From: an uncultured Mycoplasmatota bacterium
GTDB lineage: Bacteria; Bacillota_I; Bacilli_A; RF39; UBA660
Reading direction: 5' to 3'
DNA: 37,947 nt
Assembly: GCA_937944975.1 (NCBI GenBank)
Contig: CALEBF010000017.1
Coordinates: forward strand, 1-37,947
The notes under the pieces: generated by a model
Seen by the model: the letters and a program-made list of their open reading frames with translations, nothing else
Database searches by the model: none
Told to the model about the DNA's origin: nothing
Program-made: the position numbers and the translations under genes
In this document: piece after piece, positions 7,675 to 15,644 of the stretch
Layout: the number at the start of each line of letters is the position of its first letter
How positions within the stretch are numbered: position 1 is the stretch's first letter

Positions 7675-8337
7675 ATGGAATTAGGAAGTTATATCGATCA
7701 TACAAAGTTAGGTTTTACTGTGACGACAAAACAAGTGGAAAAATTGTGCGAGGAAGCACGTGAATATCATTTTGCAAGTGTTTGTGTTCCACCTTGTTAT
7801 GTACCAGTAGCAAAGCAGGCTTTAAAAGACTGTAGTGTTGCTGTTTGTACTGTCGTAGGTTTTCCACATGGAAATCAACTTACAGATACTAAAGTGTTTG
7901 AAGCGAAAAAAGCAATCGAGATGGGTGCAGATGAAATTGATATGGTCATGAATATAGGAGCTTTGAAAGAGCAGAGTTACGATTATATCATCGAAGAATT
8001 AAACCAGGTGAGAGATGCATGTGGTGGGCATATTTTAAAAGTTATTATTGAAACAAGCGTATTATCAGATGATGAGATTCGGGAAGCTACAAAATTGTGT
8101 AATTTATGTTTCATTCATTTTGTAAAGACTTGCACAGGATTTGGAACGAGAGGTGTGTTACCACAGGATTTAGATATTATTAACGAGGAAAAAAACGAAG
8201 TGTTGGAAGTCAAAGCAAGTGGTGGGATTGCAACTTACGAGGACGCAGTTTTAATGATTGAACATGGTGCGACACGCATTGGAACGAGCCATGGAGTGGA
8301 AATTATGAAAGGAGAAGCGGAAAATGAAATTATATGA
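7675..8337 (+). CDS. deoC: Deoxyribose-phosphate aldolase
   Basis: This 220-aa class I aldolase cleaves 2-deoxyribose 5-phosphate to glyceraldehyde 3-phosphate and acetaldehyde in deoxynucleoside catabolism. Family motifs are YIDHTKLG at the start, VCTVVGFPHG, ADEIDMVMNIGALK, the Schiff-base lysine in FVKTCTGFGTRG, and the second lysine in VKASGGIATYEDA. The start ATG has AGAGGG nearby. It is the first gene after the tyrosine T-box and overlaps tyrS by 14 bp, so it appears co-regulated with tyrosyl-tRNA charging. That is an unusual setting, since deoC normally lies with other nucleoside genes. Confidence 0.94.
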   Translation: MELGSYIDHTKLGFTVTTKQVEKLCEEAREYHFASVCVPPCYVPVAKQALKDCSVAVCTVVGFPHGNQLTDTKVFEAKKAIEMGADEIDMVMNIGALKEQSYDYIIEELNQVRDACGGHILKVIIETSVLSDDEIREATKLCNLCFIHFVKTCTGFGTRGVLPQDLDIINEEKNEVLEVKASGGIATYEDAVLMIEHGATRIGTSHGVEIMKGEAENEII

Positions 8338-9556
8338 TGAATTGAAGTGGAGAGGATTAATTAAGGATGTCGCTGGAGAGGATATCGAAAAGAAGTTAAA
8401 TGAAGAGAAGATTACTTTTTATTGGGGAACGGATCCAACGGCGGATAGTTTACATATAGGTCATTATTCTTCTTTGATCACAGCTAAGAGATTAGCGAAT
8501 GCAGGACATCATCCTATTTTGTTGGTTGGTGGAGCGACAGGGTTAATTGGTGATCCTAGACCAACTGCAGAAAGAGAAGTGATTCCCGTTGAAACAGTAC
8601 AGAAAAACTTGGAGGGAATCCGCGCTCAAATCGATCGTATCTTCGAAGGGCGTGCAGAGGTAGTTAATAACTATGATTGGATTAAGAAATTTGATTTTAT
8701 TACTTTTTTAAGAGACGTAGGAAAGTATATCAATGTTAACTACATGCTTTCGAAAGACATTGTTTCACGAAGATTGGAAACTGGAATTACGTTTGCTGAA
8801 TTCAGTTATACATTAATTCAAGGGTACGATTTCTTGCATTTATTTGAAACTAAAAATTGTATTATGCAAGCAGAAGGATCTGATCAATGGGGAAACATTA
8901 CAACAGGGCTTGATTTGATTAAGAAAAAGACAGGAAAAGATGCATATGCATTTACAATGCCTCTCGTATTAGATGCGAATGGAAATAAGTTTGGAAAATC
9001 TGAAGGAAATGCATTATGGTTAGATATTCATAAAACATCTGGATACGAATTATATCAATACTTAATCAATAGTGATGACAAGATGGTAGAAAGCTACCTA
9101 AAAATCTTCACTTTCTTAAGCCCTGAAGATATTATGGATGTTATGAAACAACATGAAGAGGCACCGGAAAAACGAATCGCACAGAAAACGTTAGCATATG
9201 AATTTATTAAAGATTTACATGGAAAAGAAGAAGCGGATAAAGCAGTACGTATTAGTGAGGCGTTATTTAGTGGAAATGTTGGAGCTTTATCTGGAGATGA
9301 AATTGAAGATGGATTTAAATCGGTACCTAATTTTACAATCGAAGAGAAAGAAGAAAATATCGTTGATTTTCTTGTACATTACGGGATAGCAAGTTCAAAA
9401 CGTGAAGCGAGAGAGTTTGTAACGAATCGTTCTATTTCTATCAATGGAGAAAAGATTGACGATTTGAATTTGACGATTACGAAAAAACATGCAATCGATG
9501 GTAAATTTATTATTGTGCGTCGTGGAAAAAAGAAGTATCATTTAGGACGTTTCTAG
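8324..9556 (+). CDS. tyrS: Tyrosyl-tRNA synthetase
   Basis: This 410-aa class I synthetase charges tRNA-Tyr. The HIGH motif is in ADSLHIGHYSSL, the KMSKS equivalent is KFGKSEGNA, and YTLIQGYDFLHL and EGSDQWGNIT are the tyrosine-site segments. A C-terminal S4 RNA-binding domain (SSKREAREFVTNRSISING) ends the protein. The length matches the bacterial TyrRS family. The ATG is inside the 3' end of deoC with an AAAGGAG site, indicating coupled translation. Expression is controlled by the T-box at 7456-7656. Confidence 0.97.
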   Translation: MKLYDELKWRGLIKDVAGEDIEKKLNEEKITFYWGTDPTADSLHIGHYSSLITAKRLANAGHHPILLVGGATGLIGDPRPTAEREVIPVETVQKNLEGIRAQIDRIFEGRAEVVNNYDWIKKFDFITFLRDVGKYINVNYMLSKDIVSRRLETGITFAEFSYTLIQGYDFLHLFETKNCIMQAEGSDQWGNITTGLDLIKKKTGKDAYAFTMPLVLDANGNKFGKSEGNALWLDIHKTSGYELYQYLINSDDKMVESYLKIFTFLSPEDIMDVMKQHEEAPEKRIAQKTLAYEFIKDLHGKEEADKAVRISEALFSGNVGALSGDEIEDGFKSVPNFTIEEKEENIVDFLVHYGIASSKREAREFVTNRSISINGEKIDDLNLTITKKHAIDGKFIIVRRGKKKYHLGRF

Positions 9557-9561
9557 ATAAA

Positions 9562-9587
9562 AAAACAACATCATTAGATGTTGTTTT
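9562..9587. terminator. Bidirectional terminator between tyrS and the kinase-fold gene
   Basis: AAAACAACATC-atta-GATGTTGTTTT. It serves tyrS on the plus strand and the convergent gene on the minus strand, whose TAA stop (9576-9574) lies in the loop. Confidence 0.85.
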
Positions 9588-10455
9588 GCTTTTCTGAAAA
9601 TTGCCGAAAGTTAGCGAGTGAACTTTGGCGTTTATTTAAAATTTTTAACATATAATTTTTAATTGGACTGGCAAATTGTATGTTATGTTTTTGTTCGATG
9701 TGTTCGAGGAATGCATCGAATGGTATTTTCATAAGTTGATCGAGAGATTCTTTCAAATAAGGGAAACTTTTTTCAAAAATAGGAAGTTCAGAGTCTAGAA
9801 ATTCTTGATTAAAAAATGGTGTTTGATGAATATAATTTTGAGTTGCATCAAATCGTTCTAACCCACCTAGAGAAAGTTCATAGTCTAGTAGAAAAGAGAG
9901 CGTTAAATCGTTTTGTTTCTCATAGTAACTATTTCCATCAAAGTCATGGTCTAACTGCACTGTAAAGACATCTATTGCAATCATAGCTGCAATTTGTTTT
10001 TGAAAATTTATCATTGCCTCTTTCGAATGGAACATGGGAGCAATCGCTGCCATAAAATTTTCATAGCAACAGAACTTTTTGATTGCGTGAAAATAGTCCA
10101 TACGAATGATATTTAAGTCTTCAAGTGTATAATATCTTTCATGAGGTTTCATTTTGTTTTTTGAAGCGAGTACTAATCTTTTTTTGGGCATGATAGGATC
10201 TGGAATTACTTGGTATGTTACAGTCGGAATATTTAAAAAGAGTGCGAGCTCTGATCCGATGAGTTCAGCAATGAGTCTTTGCATGTCATCAAAACTTTTT
10301 AAAAAATACCAGCTTTTTTCTCCTTGTTCATAGTGCCATTGCGCACGATATGCCTCTTTAATATAAGGAAATTCTTCCAAACTGATAATTTTATCGTTCC
10401 ATTTAAATTTTTTAAATTTTTTGATTTCTATTTGACCTTGATAATATTTTGCCAT
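9574..10455 (-). CDS. Uncharacterised protein, possibly with a HipA-like kinase fold
   Basis: No family is certain. The 293-aa soluble protein shows an order of segments reminiscent of HipA-like atypical kinases. A lysine strand (WYFLKSF) is followed by a helix with a glutamate (LIAELIGSELALFLNIP). A candidate catalytic loop, QLDHDFDGNSYY, has D and N spaced as in such kinases, and a candidate metal-binding segment reads LSFLLDYELSLG. There is no HipB-like partner next to it, so a toxin-antitoxin role is not supported. The ribosome site is AAGGGGAAG. The gene lies behind the rpsD terminator and converges with tyrS. Confidence 0.6.
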   Translation of the reverse strand: MAKYYQGQIEIKKFKKFKWNDKIISLEEFPYIKEAYRAQWHYEQGEKSWYFLKSFDDMQRLIAELIGSELALFLNIPTVTYQVIPDPIMPKKRLVLASKNKMKPHERYYTLEDLNIIRMDYFHAIKKFCCYENFMAAIAPMFHSKEAMINFQKQIAAMIAIDVFTVQLDHDFDGNSYYEKQNDLTLSFLLDYELSLGGLERFDATQNYIHQTPFFNQEFLDSELPIFEKSFPYLKESLDQLMKIPFDAFLEHIEQKHNIQFASPIKNYMLKILNKRQSSLANFRQFSEKQNNI

Positions 10456-10475
10456 TTTATCTTCCCCTTTAATAT

Positions 10476-10502
10476 GAAAAAAAGTTCATTGCTGAACTTT
10501 TT
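10476..10502 (-). terminator. Terminator after rpsD
   Basis: On the minus strand AAAGTTCA-gcaa-TGAACTTT followed by a T-run (complement of 10477-10483). Confidence 0.8.
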
Positions 10503-10505
10503 ATA

Positions 10506-11108
10506 TTATCTGTTGTAGAATTCAACAATTAAAGCTTCATCGATTTCTTGATTCAATTCGCTTCTTTCAGGTAATCTTACAAAAGTACCTTCCATTTTAC
10601 TTTCATCGTAAGTAATGAATTCAACACGTTTGTTAGTAGCTTCTAATGCTGCTTTTACAGCAGGATGTTCTTTTGATTTTTCTTTTAATCCAATAACATC
10701 TCCAGGTTTACATCTGTAAGATGGAATATCTACTTTCTTTCCGTTGACAGTTACATGTCCATGGTTTACTAATTGTCTTGCACCATTTCTTGTTGTAGCA
10801 AATCCAATACGATAAACTAAGTTATCTAATCTGCTCTCTAGTAATTTGAAGAAATCCTCACCGTGAACTCCTTTCATCTTACCAGCTTCATTGAAAGTTT
10901 TCTTGAATTGTTTTTCACTTAAACCATACATAAATCTAAGTTTTTGTTTTTCTTGAAGTTGTTCTCCATAGTTAGACAATTTTTTCTTTCTTGATTGTCC
11001 GTGTTGACCTGGTGCATAAGGTCTTTTTGCTAATTCTTTCCCAGTTTCAGAAGTAGAGAATCCTAAACGACGTGCTCTTCTGTATTCTGGTCCTGTGTAC
11101 TTTGACAT
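10506..11108 (-). CDS. rpsD: 30S ribosomal protein S4
   Basis: This 200-aa primary 16S rRNA-binding protein nucleates the 30S body. Recognisable segments are MSKYTGPEYRRARRLGFS, KRPYAPGQHGQSRKKKLS, the S4 domain RLDNLVYRIGFATTRNGARQ with HGHVTVNGKKVDIPSY, and the C-terminal EIDEALIVEFYNR. The start is the ATG behind TTGGAGGAAAG. An in-frame GTG 14 codons upstream has no ribosome site and overlaps the leader, so it is rejected. It is monocistronic, with its own promoter, leader and terminator, as for B. subtilis rpsD. Confidence 0.97.
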   Translation of the reverse strand: MSKYTGPEYRRARRLGFSTSETGKELAKRPYAPGQHGQSRKKKLSNYGEQLQEKQKLRFMYGLSEKQFKKTFNEAGKMKGVHGEDFFKLLESRLDNLVYRIGFATTRNGARQLVNHGHVTVNGKKVDIPSYRCKPGDVIGLKEKSKEHPAVKAALEATNKRVEFITYDESKMEGTFVRLPERSELNQEIDEALIVEFYNR

Positions 11109-11271
11109 TTTCTTTCCTCCAATCATTTCTAGCAAATCATCCGAGGACACTTTGTCATATGATAGGGTGTTTGTCTTAATATCTTCGCTTTGCAGCTAAA
11201 GTTACTAGTAAACCTATGTAGGGATCAAACACGTTATCTTATTCAAAGCGTGCTGCTTAGATGCATTCGCA
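11109..11271 (-). promoter_or_regulatory. Structured rpsD leader, likely S4 autoregulatory RNA
   Basis: About 160 nt lie between the promoter and rpsD. Three complementary pairs are visible on the minus strand: GCAGC (11256-11252) with GCTGC (11196-11192), CGCTTTG (11250-11244) with CAAAGCG (11192-11186), and GTGTTTG (11232-11226) with CAAACAC (11173-11167). Their order is interlocked, so they imply a pseudoknot or alternative folds. B. subtilis rpsD is known to be repressed by S4 through its leader; that this is the same mechanism is inferred. Confidence 0.6.
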
Positions 11272-11277
11272 TTCAAT

Positions 11278-11306
11278 ATTATATTATGAATCATATTGTA
11301 AGTCAA
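11278..11306 (-). promoter_or_regulatory. Promoter of rpsD
   Basis: On the minus strand TTGACT (11306-11301), 17 bp, TATAAT (11283-11278). The rest of the gap to ezrA (11307-11404) holds only the divergent ezrA promoter region. Confidence 0.75.
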
Positions 11307-11384
11307 GAACGAAATACAGCAAATCATAAAATGTGACAAAAAGTTTACAAAAAGGTGCAAAAAAGGTCGAAGATGTGGTAGAAT

Positions 11385-11390
11385 TATAAT
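11385..11390 (+). promoter_or_regulatory. -10 box of ezrA
   Basis: TATAAT 14 bp before the ezrA ATG; the -35 region is weak. Confidence 0.5.
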
Positions 11391-11404
11391 AGCGAGGTGA
11401 AAGT

Positions 11405-13123
11405 ATGAATAGCGTGTTTTTAATTCTTATCACAGTTTATCTTTCAGCAATCATACTTATAGTACTTGTATTGAATATTTTACAAAGTCGTAAGAATAAA
11501 AAAATTAAAAATATTTTAAACCATTTGGAAGTAGAAAAAAATGTTATTGATTCAACTCCAATTATGCCGGAGTTATCTAAAATAGAGTCGTTTTTAAAAA
11601 ACGATAAGTTAGAACAAATGTATCATGAATGGAAAGATCGTTTAGATATTATTAAGGGAGAACAAATTCCCAAGATTACAGACATGTTATTAGAGGCAGA
11701 TTACTCTCTATCTCAGATGGACTATAAGACAACGATGTACAAAGTGGCAAAATTAGAGATGGAAATATATAAAGTAAGAGCAAATGCAGAACATTTGTTA
11801 GGTGAAATCAAAGAAATCACAACGAGTGAAGAGAGAAACCGCGCAATTATTACAAAGTTAAAAACAAAATATCGTGAGTTGTTTCAAAAGTTCACATCGA
11901 CGAAACCTGAATATGGAGCAATTGCGGATTCTGTATCATTACAGTTTGAAAATATCGCAAAGCGTTTTGAGGATTTCGAACGCGTGATGGAGAGTAACGA
12001 CTACACGGAAGTGACAAAAATTATTCAGGCGATCGACGAAATGTTAAAGCATATGGAGATTGTCGTAGAAGAAGTTCCGAGTATCGTATTAATGGCAGTG
12101 GATATCTTGCCAAAGAAAATTGCCGATACGACTAAAATTTACGATGCCATGGTAAAAGATGGATACCCATTAGACTATTTAAATGTAGAATACAATGTAG
12201 AGGAAGCAAATAAGAAGATCAATGATATTTTAGATCGTGCAAAAGTATTAAATTTAGAAGATAGTCTGTTTGAATTAAAAGTACTCGTCGACTATTTCGA
12301 TTCTCTTTATGGTGACTTCGAGAAAGAAAAGAACGTACGCCATTTATATGAAGAGACAAATCGAGCATTTAAATCGAAGTTAGATAAGTTGAACGCTTTG
12401 ATTTCCGATATCTTTTCTCAGATGGATGAAATTAAAAATGCCTATAGTTTGTCTCCGGAAGATATCGAATTATTAAATTCTGTACGTACGGATTTAGATA
12501 CATTAAACAAAGATTACAAAGTATTAGCTGATCATACGGGAAACAACACGTTTGCTTATTCTAAACTTACGAAAGAAATAGAGGCGTTAGTAGTTCGTTT
12601 AACGGAACTTCAAGATCGTTTAGATAATACTTTAGATTCTATTGGAAGTATGAAGGAAGACGAAATTCGAGCTCGTCAACAATTAGAAGAAATCAAATTG
12701 ATTTTGAAAGATTCAAAAGCAAAATTGAGAGATTATAATTTGCCATATATTCCAAAATCTTACTTTATTGAATTATCAGAAGCGCAAGATGCAATTAAAG
12801 AGATCGTAAGAGAATTGGAGAAAAAGCCTATTACAATTAGTACGTTGAATACACGTGTCGATACTGCTCGAGATTTAGCACTGAAATTATTTAGTAGTAC
12901 GAAAGAAATGATGAAAACTGCCATGTTTGCCGAAATGGCGATCGTGTATGGGAACAGGTATCGGACATCGGTAGAAGATTTAGATAAAAATTTAACGTAT
13001 TCAGAGGTTCTCTTTTATAAAGGAGAGTATCAGAAATCTTTGGAGTTAAGCATCAATGCACTGAATCGAATCGAACCTGGAATTTACGATAAATTACTTA
13101 ACTTTTATGCTGACGAAAAGTAA
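11405..13123 (+). CDS. ezrA: Septation ring formation regulator EzrA
   Basis: This 572-aa protein has an N-terminal membrane anchor (residues ~4-26, FLILITVYLSAIILIVLVLN) and a long cytoplasmic, mostly coiled-coil region. That is the architecture and length of EzrA (about 560 aa), which modulates FtsZ ring placement and links to cell-wall synthesis in Bacilli. The C-terminal FYKGEYQKSLELSINALNRIEPG resembles the conserved EzrA end. The ribosome site GAGGTGA precedes ATG 11405. The order ezrA, thiI, ssp matches the B. subtilis neighbourhood. Confidence 0.92.
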   Translation: MNSVFLILITVYLSAIILIVLVLNILQSRKNKKIKNILNHLEVEKNVIDSTPIMPELSKIESFLKNDKLEQMYHEWKDRLDIIKGEQIPKITDMLLEADYSLSQMDYKTTMYKVAKLEMEIYKVRANAEHLLGEIKEITTSEERNRAIITKLKTKYRELFQKFTSTKPEYGAIADSVSLQFENIAKRFEDFERVMESNDYTEVTKIIQAIDEMLKHMEIVVEEVPSIVLMAVDILPKKIADTTKIYDAMVKDGYPLDYLNVEYNVEEANKKINDILDRAKVLNLEDSLFELKVLVDYFDSLYGDFEKEKNVRHLYEETNRAFKSKLDKLNALISDIFSQMDEIKNAYSLSPEDIELLNSVRTDLDTLNKDYKVLADHTGNNTFAYSKLTKEIEALVVRLTELQDRLDNTLDSIGSMKEDEIRARQQLEEIKLILKDSKAKLRDYNLPYIPKSYFIELSEAQDAIKEIVRELEKKPITISTLNTRVDTARDLALKLFSSTKEMMKTAMFAEMAIVYGNRYRTSVEDLDKNLTYSEVLFYKGEYQKSLELSINALNRIEPGIYDKLLNFYADEK

Positions 13124-13147
13124 TGCTTGCATTACTTTTTCTTTTTT
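13116..13147 (+). terminator. Terminator after ezrA
   Basis: AAAAGTAATG-cttg-CATTACTTTT and a T-rich tail. The ezrA stop codon (13121-13123) lies in the 5' arm. Confidence 0.8.
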
Positions 13148-13171
13148 GGAGATACTATAAATGGTGATAGT

Positions 13172-13303
13172 ATGAAAAACATTTCTAAAATGAAACAAAT
13201 GTTTCCGCGCGTGACTTCGATGGAAGAATTAGATAGACAACTAGAAGAAATTGCGAAACATCAAGAATTTATTACAAAGGTTTTGAAAGAAATAGAAAAG
13301 TAG
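13172..13303 (+). CDS. Small 43-aa protein of unknown function
   Basis: This short ORF encodes a basic N-terminus (MKNISKMKQMFPRV) and a charged helix (TSMEELDRQLEEIAKHQEF). It has a plausible GGTGATAG ribosome site and fills the gap between the ezrA terminator and thiI. The same GGTGAT-type site is used by the 32-aa ORF at 16495. A GATACTA 15 bp upstream resembles a sigma-G -10 box, but the matching -35 is imperfect and inside the ezrA terminator. I recognise no family. Confidence 0.55.
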   Translation: MKNISKMKQMFPRVTSMEELDRQLEEIAKHQEFITKVLKEIEK

Positions 13304-13343
13304 TAAATTTCATGATATAATGACATAGAAACGAGGGAGTTCT

Positions 13344-14528
13344 ATGGAAAAATTGATTTTAATTAAGTATGGAGAGTTAACAACGAAGAAGGGAAATCGT
13401 AATTTTTTTATTTCTACACTGACGCGTAATATAGAATTTATGTTACGTTCTTTTGATGTTCGAATAGAAAAAGATAGAGTTCGCATGTATATCTATACGA
13501 AGGAAGAAGATTTGGAGCGTGTGAGTGAGATTCTTCAGAAAGTCTTTGGCCTTCATGGAATTGTGATTTGTTATAAAGTGGAAACAAAGGAGAAGCGGAT
13601 AGAAGAAGCTATTTTACAACTTGTAAAAGAAACCTCTGGACATACATTTAAAGTGGAAACGAAAAGAGCTGACAAACGTTTTCCAATTCCTAGTATGGAA
13701 TATAGCCGAAAAATTGGTGGTCTTATTTTAAAAAATACCGATTTGAAAGTTGATGTACACACTCCAGATTTCGTGGTGCATGTAGAGATTCGACCGGAAG
13801 GAACATTCCTCTATACAAACGAGATTGCTGGTGCAGGAGGATATCCAGTGGGAATCCAAGGGAAAGGACTACTCATGTTAAGTGGAGGAATTGATTCTCC
13901 AGTCGCAGGCTATTTAACATTAAAACGCGGAGTTGATTTAGAGTGTTTATATTTTGAATCTCCACCACATACAAGTGAAGAAGCAAAAAATAAGGTTTTA
14001 AAATTGGCTTCTATTATCAATGAATACTCTGGACATGTAAAGGTACATATTGTTCCATTTACAAAATTGCAAGAGGCAATTTACAAAAATTGTCCTCCTA
14101 CTTATATGATTACTATTATGCGTAGGATGATGTATCGAATTGCGGAGAAAGTTGCCCATAAGCGCAATTGTAAAATTATCGTGAATGGTGAAAGTATCGG
14201 ACAGGTAGCAAGTCAGACATTAGAAAGCATGGTTGTTATCAATGCTGTTACAAATATGCCGGTTATTCGTCCCGTTGCATGTTTAGATAAATTAGAAATT
14301 ATCGAACTTGCAAATAAAATTGGTACATATGAGACGAGTATTTTACCATACGAAGATTGCTGTACGATCTTTTTGCCAAAACATCCAGTGATTCATCCGG
14401 AATTAGGAAAATGCGTTCAAGCGGAAGCTGAATTTGATTACGAATCATTGATCGACGAATGTGTCGAAAATATCGAGACGATTTCTTCTTTCGATCGGGA
14501 AGAAACAGAGATCGCTGATTTGTTATAA
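13344..14528 (+). CDS. thiI: tRNA 4-thiouridine sulfurtransferase ThiI
   Basis: This 394-aa enzyme adenylates U8 of tRNA and inserts sulfur; in some bacteria it also serves thiamine thiazole synthesis. The order is an N-terminal ferredoxin-like domain (MEKLILIKYGELTTKKGNR), THUMP, then a PP-loop ATPase with LMLSGGIDSPVAGY. There is no C-terminal rhodanese domain, as usual in Firmicutes. The ribosome site is ACGAGGGAG. In B. subtilis a cysteine desulfurase gene (nifZ) precedes thiI; here only a 43-aa ORF does, so sulfur must come from a desulfurase elsewhere. Confidence 0.96.
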   Translation: MEKLILIKYGELTTKKGNRNFFISTLTRNIEFMLRSFDVRIEKDRVRMYIYTKEEDLERVSEILQKVFGLHGIVICYKVETKEKRIEEAILQLVKETSGHTFKVETKRADKRFPIPSMEYSRKIGGLILKNTDLKVDVHTPDFVVHVEIRPEGTFLYTNEIAGAGGYPVGIQGKGLLMLSGGIDSPVAGYLTLKRGVDLECLYFESPPHTSEEAKNKVLKLASIINEYSGHVKVHIVPFTKLQEAIYKNCPPTYMITIMRRMMYRIAEKVAHKRNCKIIVNGESIGQVASQTLESMVVINAVTNMPVIRPVACLDKLEIIELANKIGTYETSILPYEDCCTIFLPKHPVIHPELGKCVQAEAEFDYESLIDECVENIETISSFDREETEIADLL

Positions 14529-14552
14529 ACCAAAAATTGGTAGTAGAAAAAT

Positions 14553-14582
14553 TGTATGAAATTACCGAATGTACACATTCTA
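14553..14582 (+). promoter_or_regulatory. Predicted forespore sigma-G (or sigma-F) promoter of the SASP gene
   Basis: The -35 TGTATG (14553-14558), 17 bp, then -10 CATTCTA (14576-14582), fits the sigma-G consensus (gHATR and cATnHTA). The dyad GTACAC...GTGTAC (14571-14576, 14586-14591) flanks the -10 box. Confidence 0.7.
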
Positions 14583-14605
14583 TTAGTGTACAGGAGGTGA
14601 AACTT

Positions 14606-14818
14606 ATGAACAACAAAAGTACAAATAAATTTGTTGTACCTGGTGCTAAACAAGCTATCGAACAAATGAAATACGAAATCGCTAACGAGTTTGGTGTTAA
14701 CTTAGGTCCAGATGCTACAAGCCGTGCAAACGGAACAGTAGGTGGAGAAATTACTAAGAGATTAGTGAAAATGGGTGAACAACATATCGGAAGCGCATCT
14801 AACTACCAATCTAAATAA
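14606..14818 (+). CDS. Alpha/beta-type small acid-soluble spore protein
   Basis: This 70-aa protein coats and protects forespore DNA against UV and heat, and is degraded by the GPR protease at germination. It carries the family core: MKYEIANEFGVNLGPDATSR, with the GPR cleavage region E-F/G, then ANGTVGGEITKRLV. Length and composition are typical (sspA type). The ATG has a near-perfect AGGAGGTGA site 5 bp upstream, as expected for a very highly expressed protein. A sigma-G-like promoter precedes it and a terminator follows. The ORF extension to 14537 crosses the promoter and is rejected. Confidence 0.95.
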   Translation: MNNKSTNKFVVPGAKQAIEQMKYEIANEFGVNLGPDATSRANGTVGGEITKRLVKMGEQHIGSASNYQSK

Positions 14819-14836
14819 TTAACATTTCGTTTAATG

Positions 14837-14863
14837 AAAGACAGTTTCGATACTGTCTTTTTT
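14837..14863 (+). terminator. Terminator after the SASP gene
   Basis: AAAGACAGT-ttcgat-ACTGTCTTT plus T-run. Confidence 0.85.
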
Positions 14864-14898
14864 CGTCAAGTTTTGATACAATAAGATTAGGTGATTAT

Positions 14899-15573
14899 AT
14901 GAGGTGCCCTAACTGTCATTCCAAGTTGAGTGAGAAATCGATGATGTGTGTTCATTGTGGAAAGATCTTTCGTCTGGTCGATGGAGAGATGATAGAGGTA
15001 GAACAAAAGGAAGTATCACAGCCGGTTCCACCGCTTGACTTTACGACATTGGATATGAATGGAAGTTATTTAAAAGCAAAAGACATTCCATTAGATGATC
15101 TAATGAAATATTTTGAACAGAGTAAAAGAGAAACAGAAATTCATAGAGACTTTAGTTTACCAGCATTCTTTTTCGGACCACTATGGTATTGGTATCAAAA
15201 TGAGTTTATTGCGGGATTGTTAGATTTTATTTTATTGATTCTTATCATGGTGTATCTTCCTTGTCCAGTTTTTTGGAAAATGCTTGCTGCAAATTTATCC
15301 GTGTCGCTTCCTATTGCAGGTTTTTTATTTCTATATTTACCTCATTTTTTACTATTTTCATTTTTTCAATTTTTCACAGCTTCTGCGATTAAAAAAGCAT
15401 TGATGAAGTGGAGATTTTCTCTTATGAAAAAGGTACATGCAAACGAGGATATTGGTTTATTTATGGTTCGTGTCGATCGTATTTGTAAAACAGGTGGTAT
15501 CTATGTTGTTATTGGTATATTATTGATGATACTAATCGTCGTAATGATTTCATATTATTTTAGAATATTCTAA
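14899..15573 (+). CDS. Zinc-ribbon membrane protein with DUF2628 domain (copy 1)
   Basis: This 224-aa protein begins with a zinc ribbon (CPNC-x12-CVHC) and a soluble linker, then a DUF2628-type membrane part (DFSLPAFFFGPLWYWYQNEF) with about three hydrophobic segments, the last at the C-terminus. The molecular function of the family is unknown. Its neighbour at 15645 has the same layout, so the pair arose by duplication. The ribosome site is AGGTGA and a TACAAT box lies about 20 bp ahead. Confidence 0.8.
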   Translation: MRCPNCHSKLSEKSMMCVHCGKIFRLVDGEMIEVEQKEVSQPVPPLDFTTLDMNGSYLKAKDIPLDDLMKYFEQSKRETEIHRDFSLPAFFFGPLWYWYQNEFIAGLLDFILLILIMVYLPCPVFWKMLAANLSVSLPIAGFLFLYLPHFLLFSFFQFFTASAIKKALMKWRFSLMKKVHANEDIGLFMVRVDRICKTGGIYVVIGILLMILIVVMISYYFRIF

Positions 15574-15644
15574 TAGAATGATAAATTTTATTGTAAGTTA
15601 CTGATTTTATGATAAAATGTTATTGAAACTAAAGGAGGTTGTTT

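Noticed and set aside
9574..10455. HipBA toxin-antitoxin module
   Set aside because: No small HTH gene lies beside it; neighbours are tyrS and rpsD with their own terminators.
11109..11150. GTG start extending rpsD by 14 residues
   Set aside because: No ribosome site, and the added residues are the leader and Shine-Dalgarno region; S4 begins MSKYTGP.
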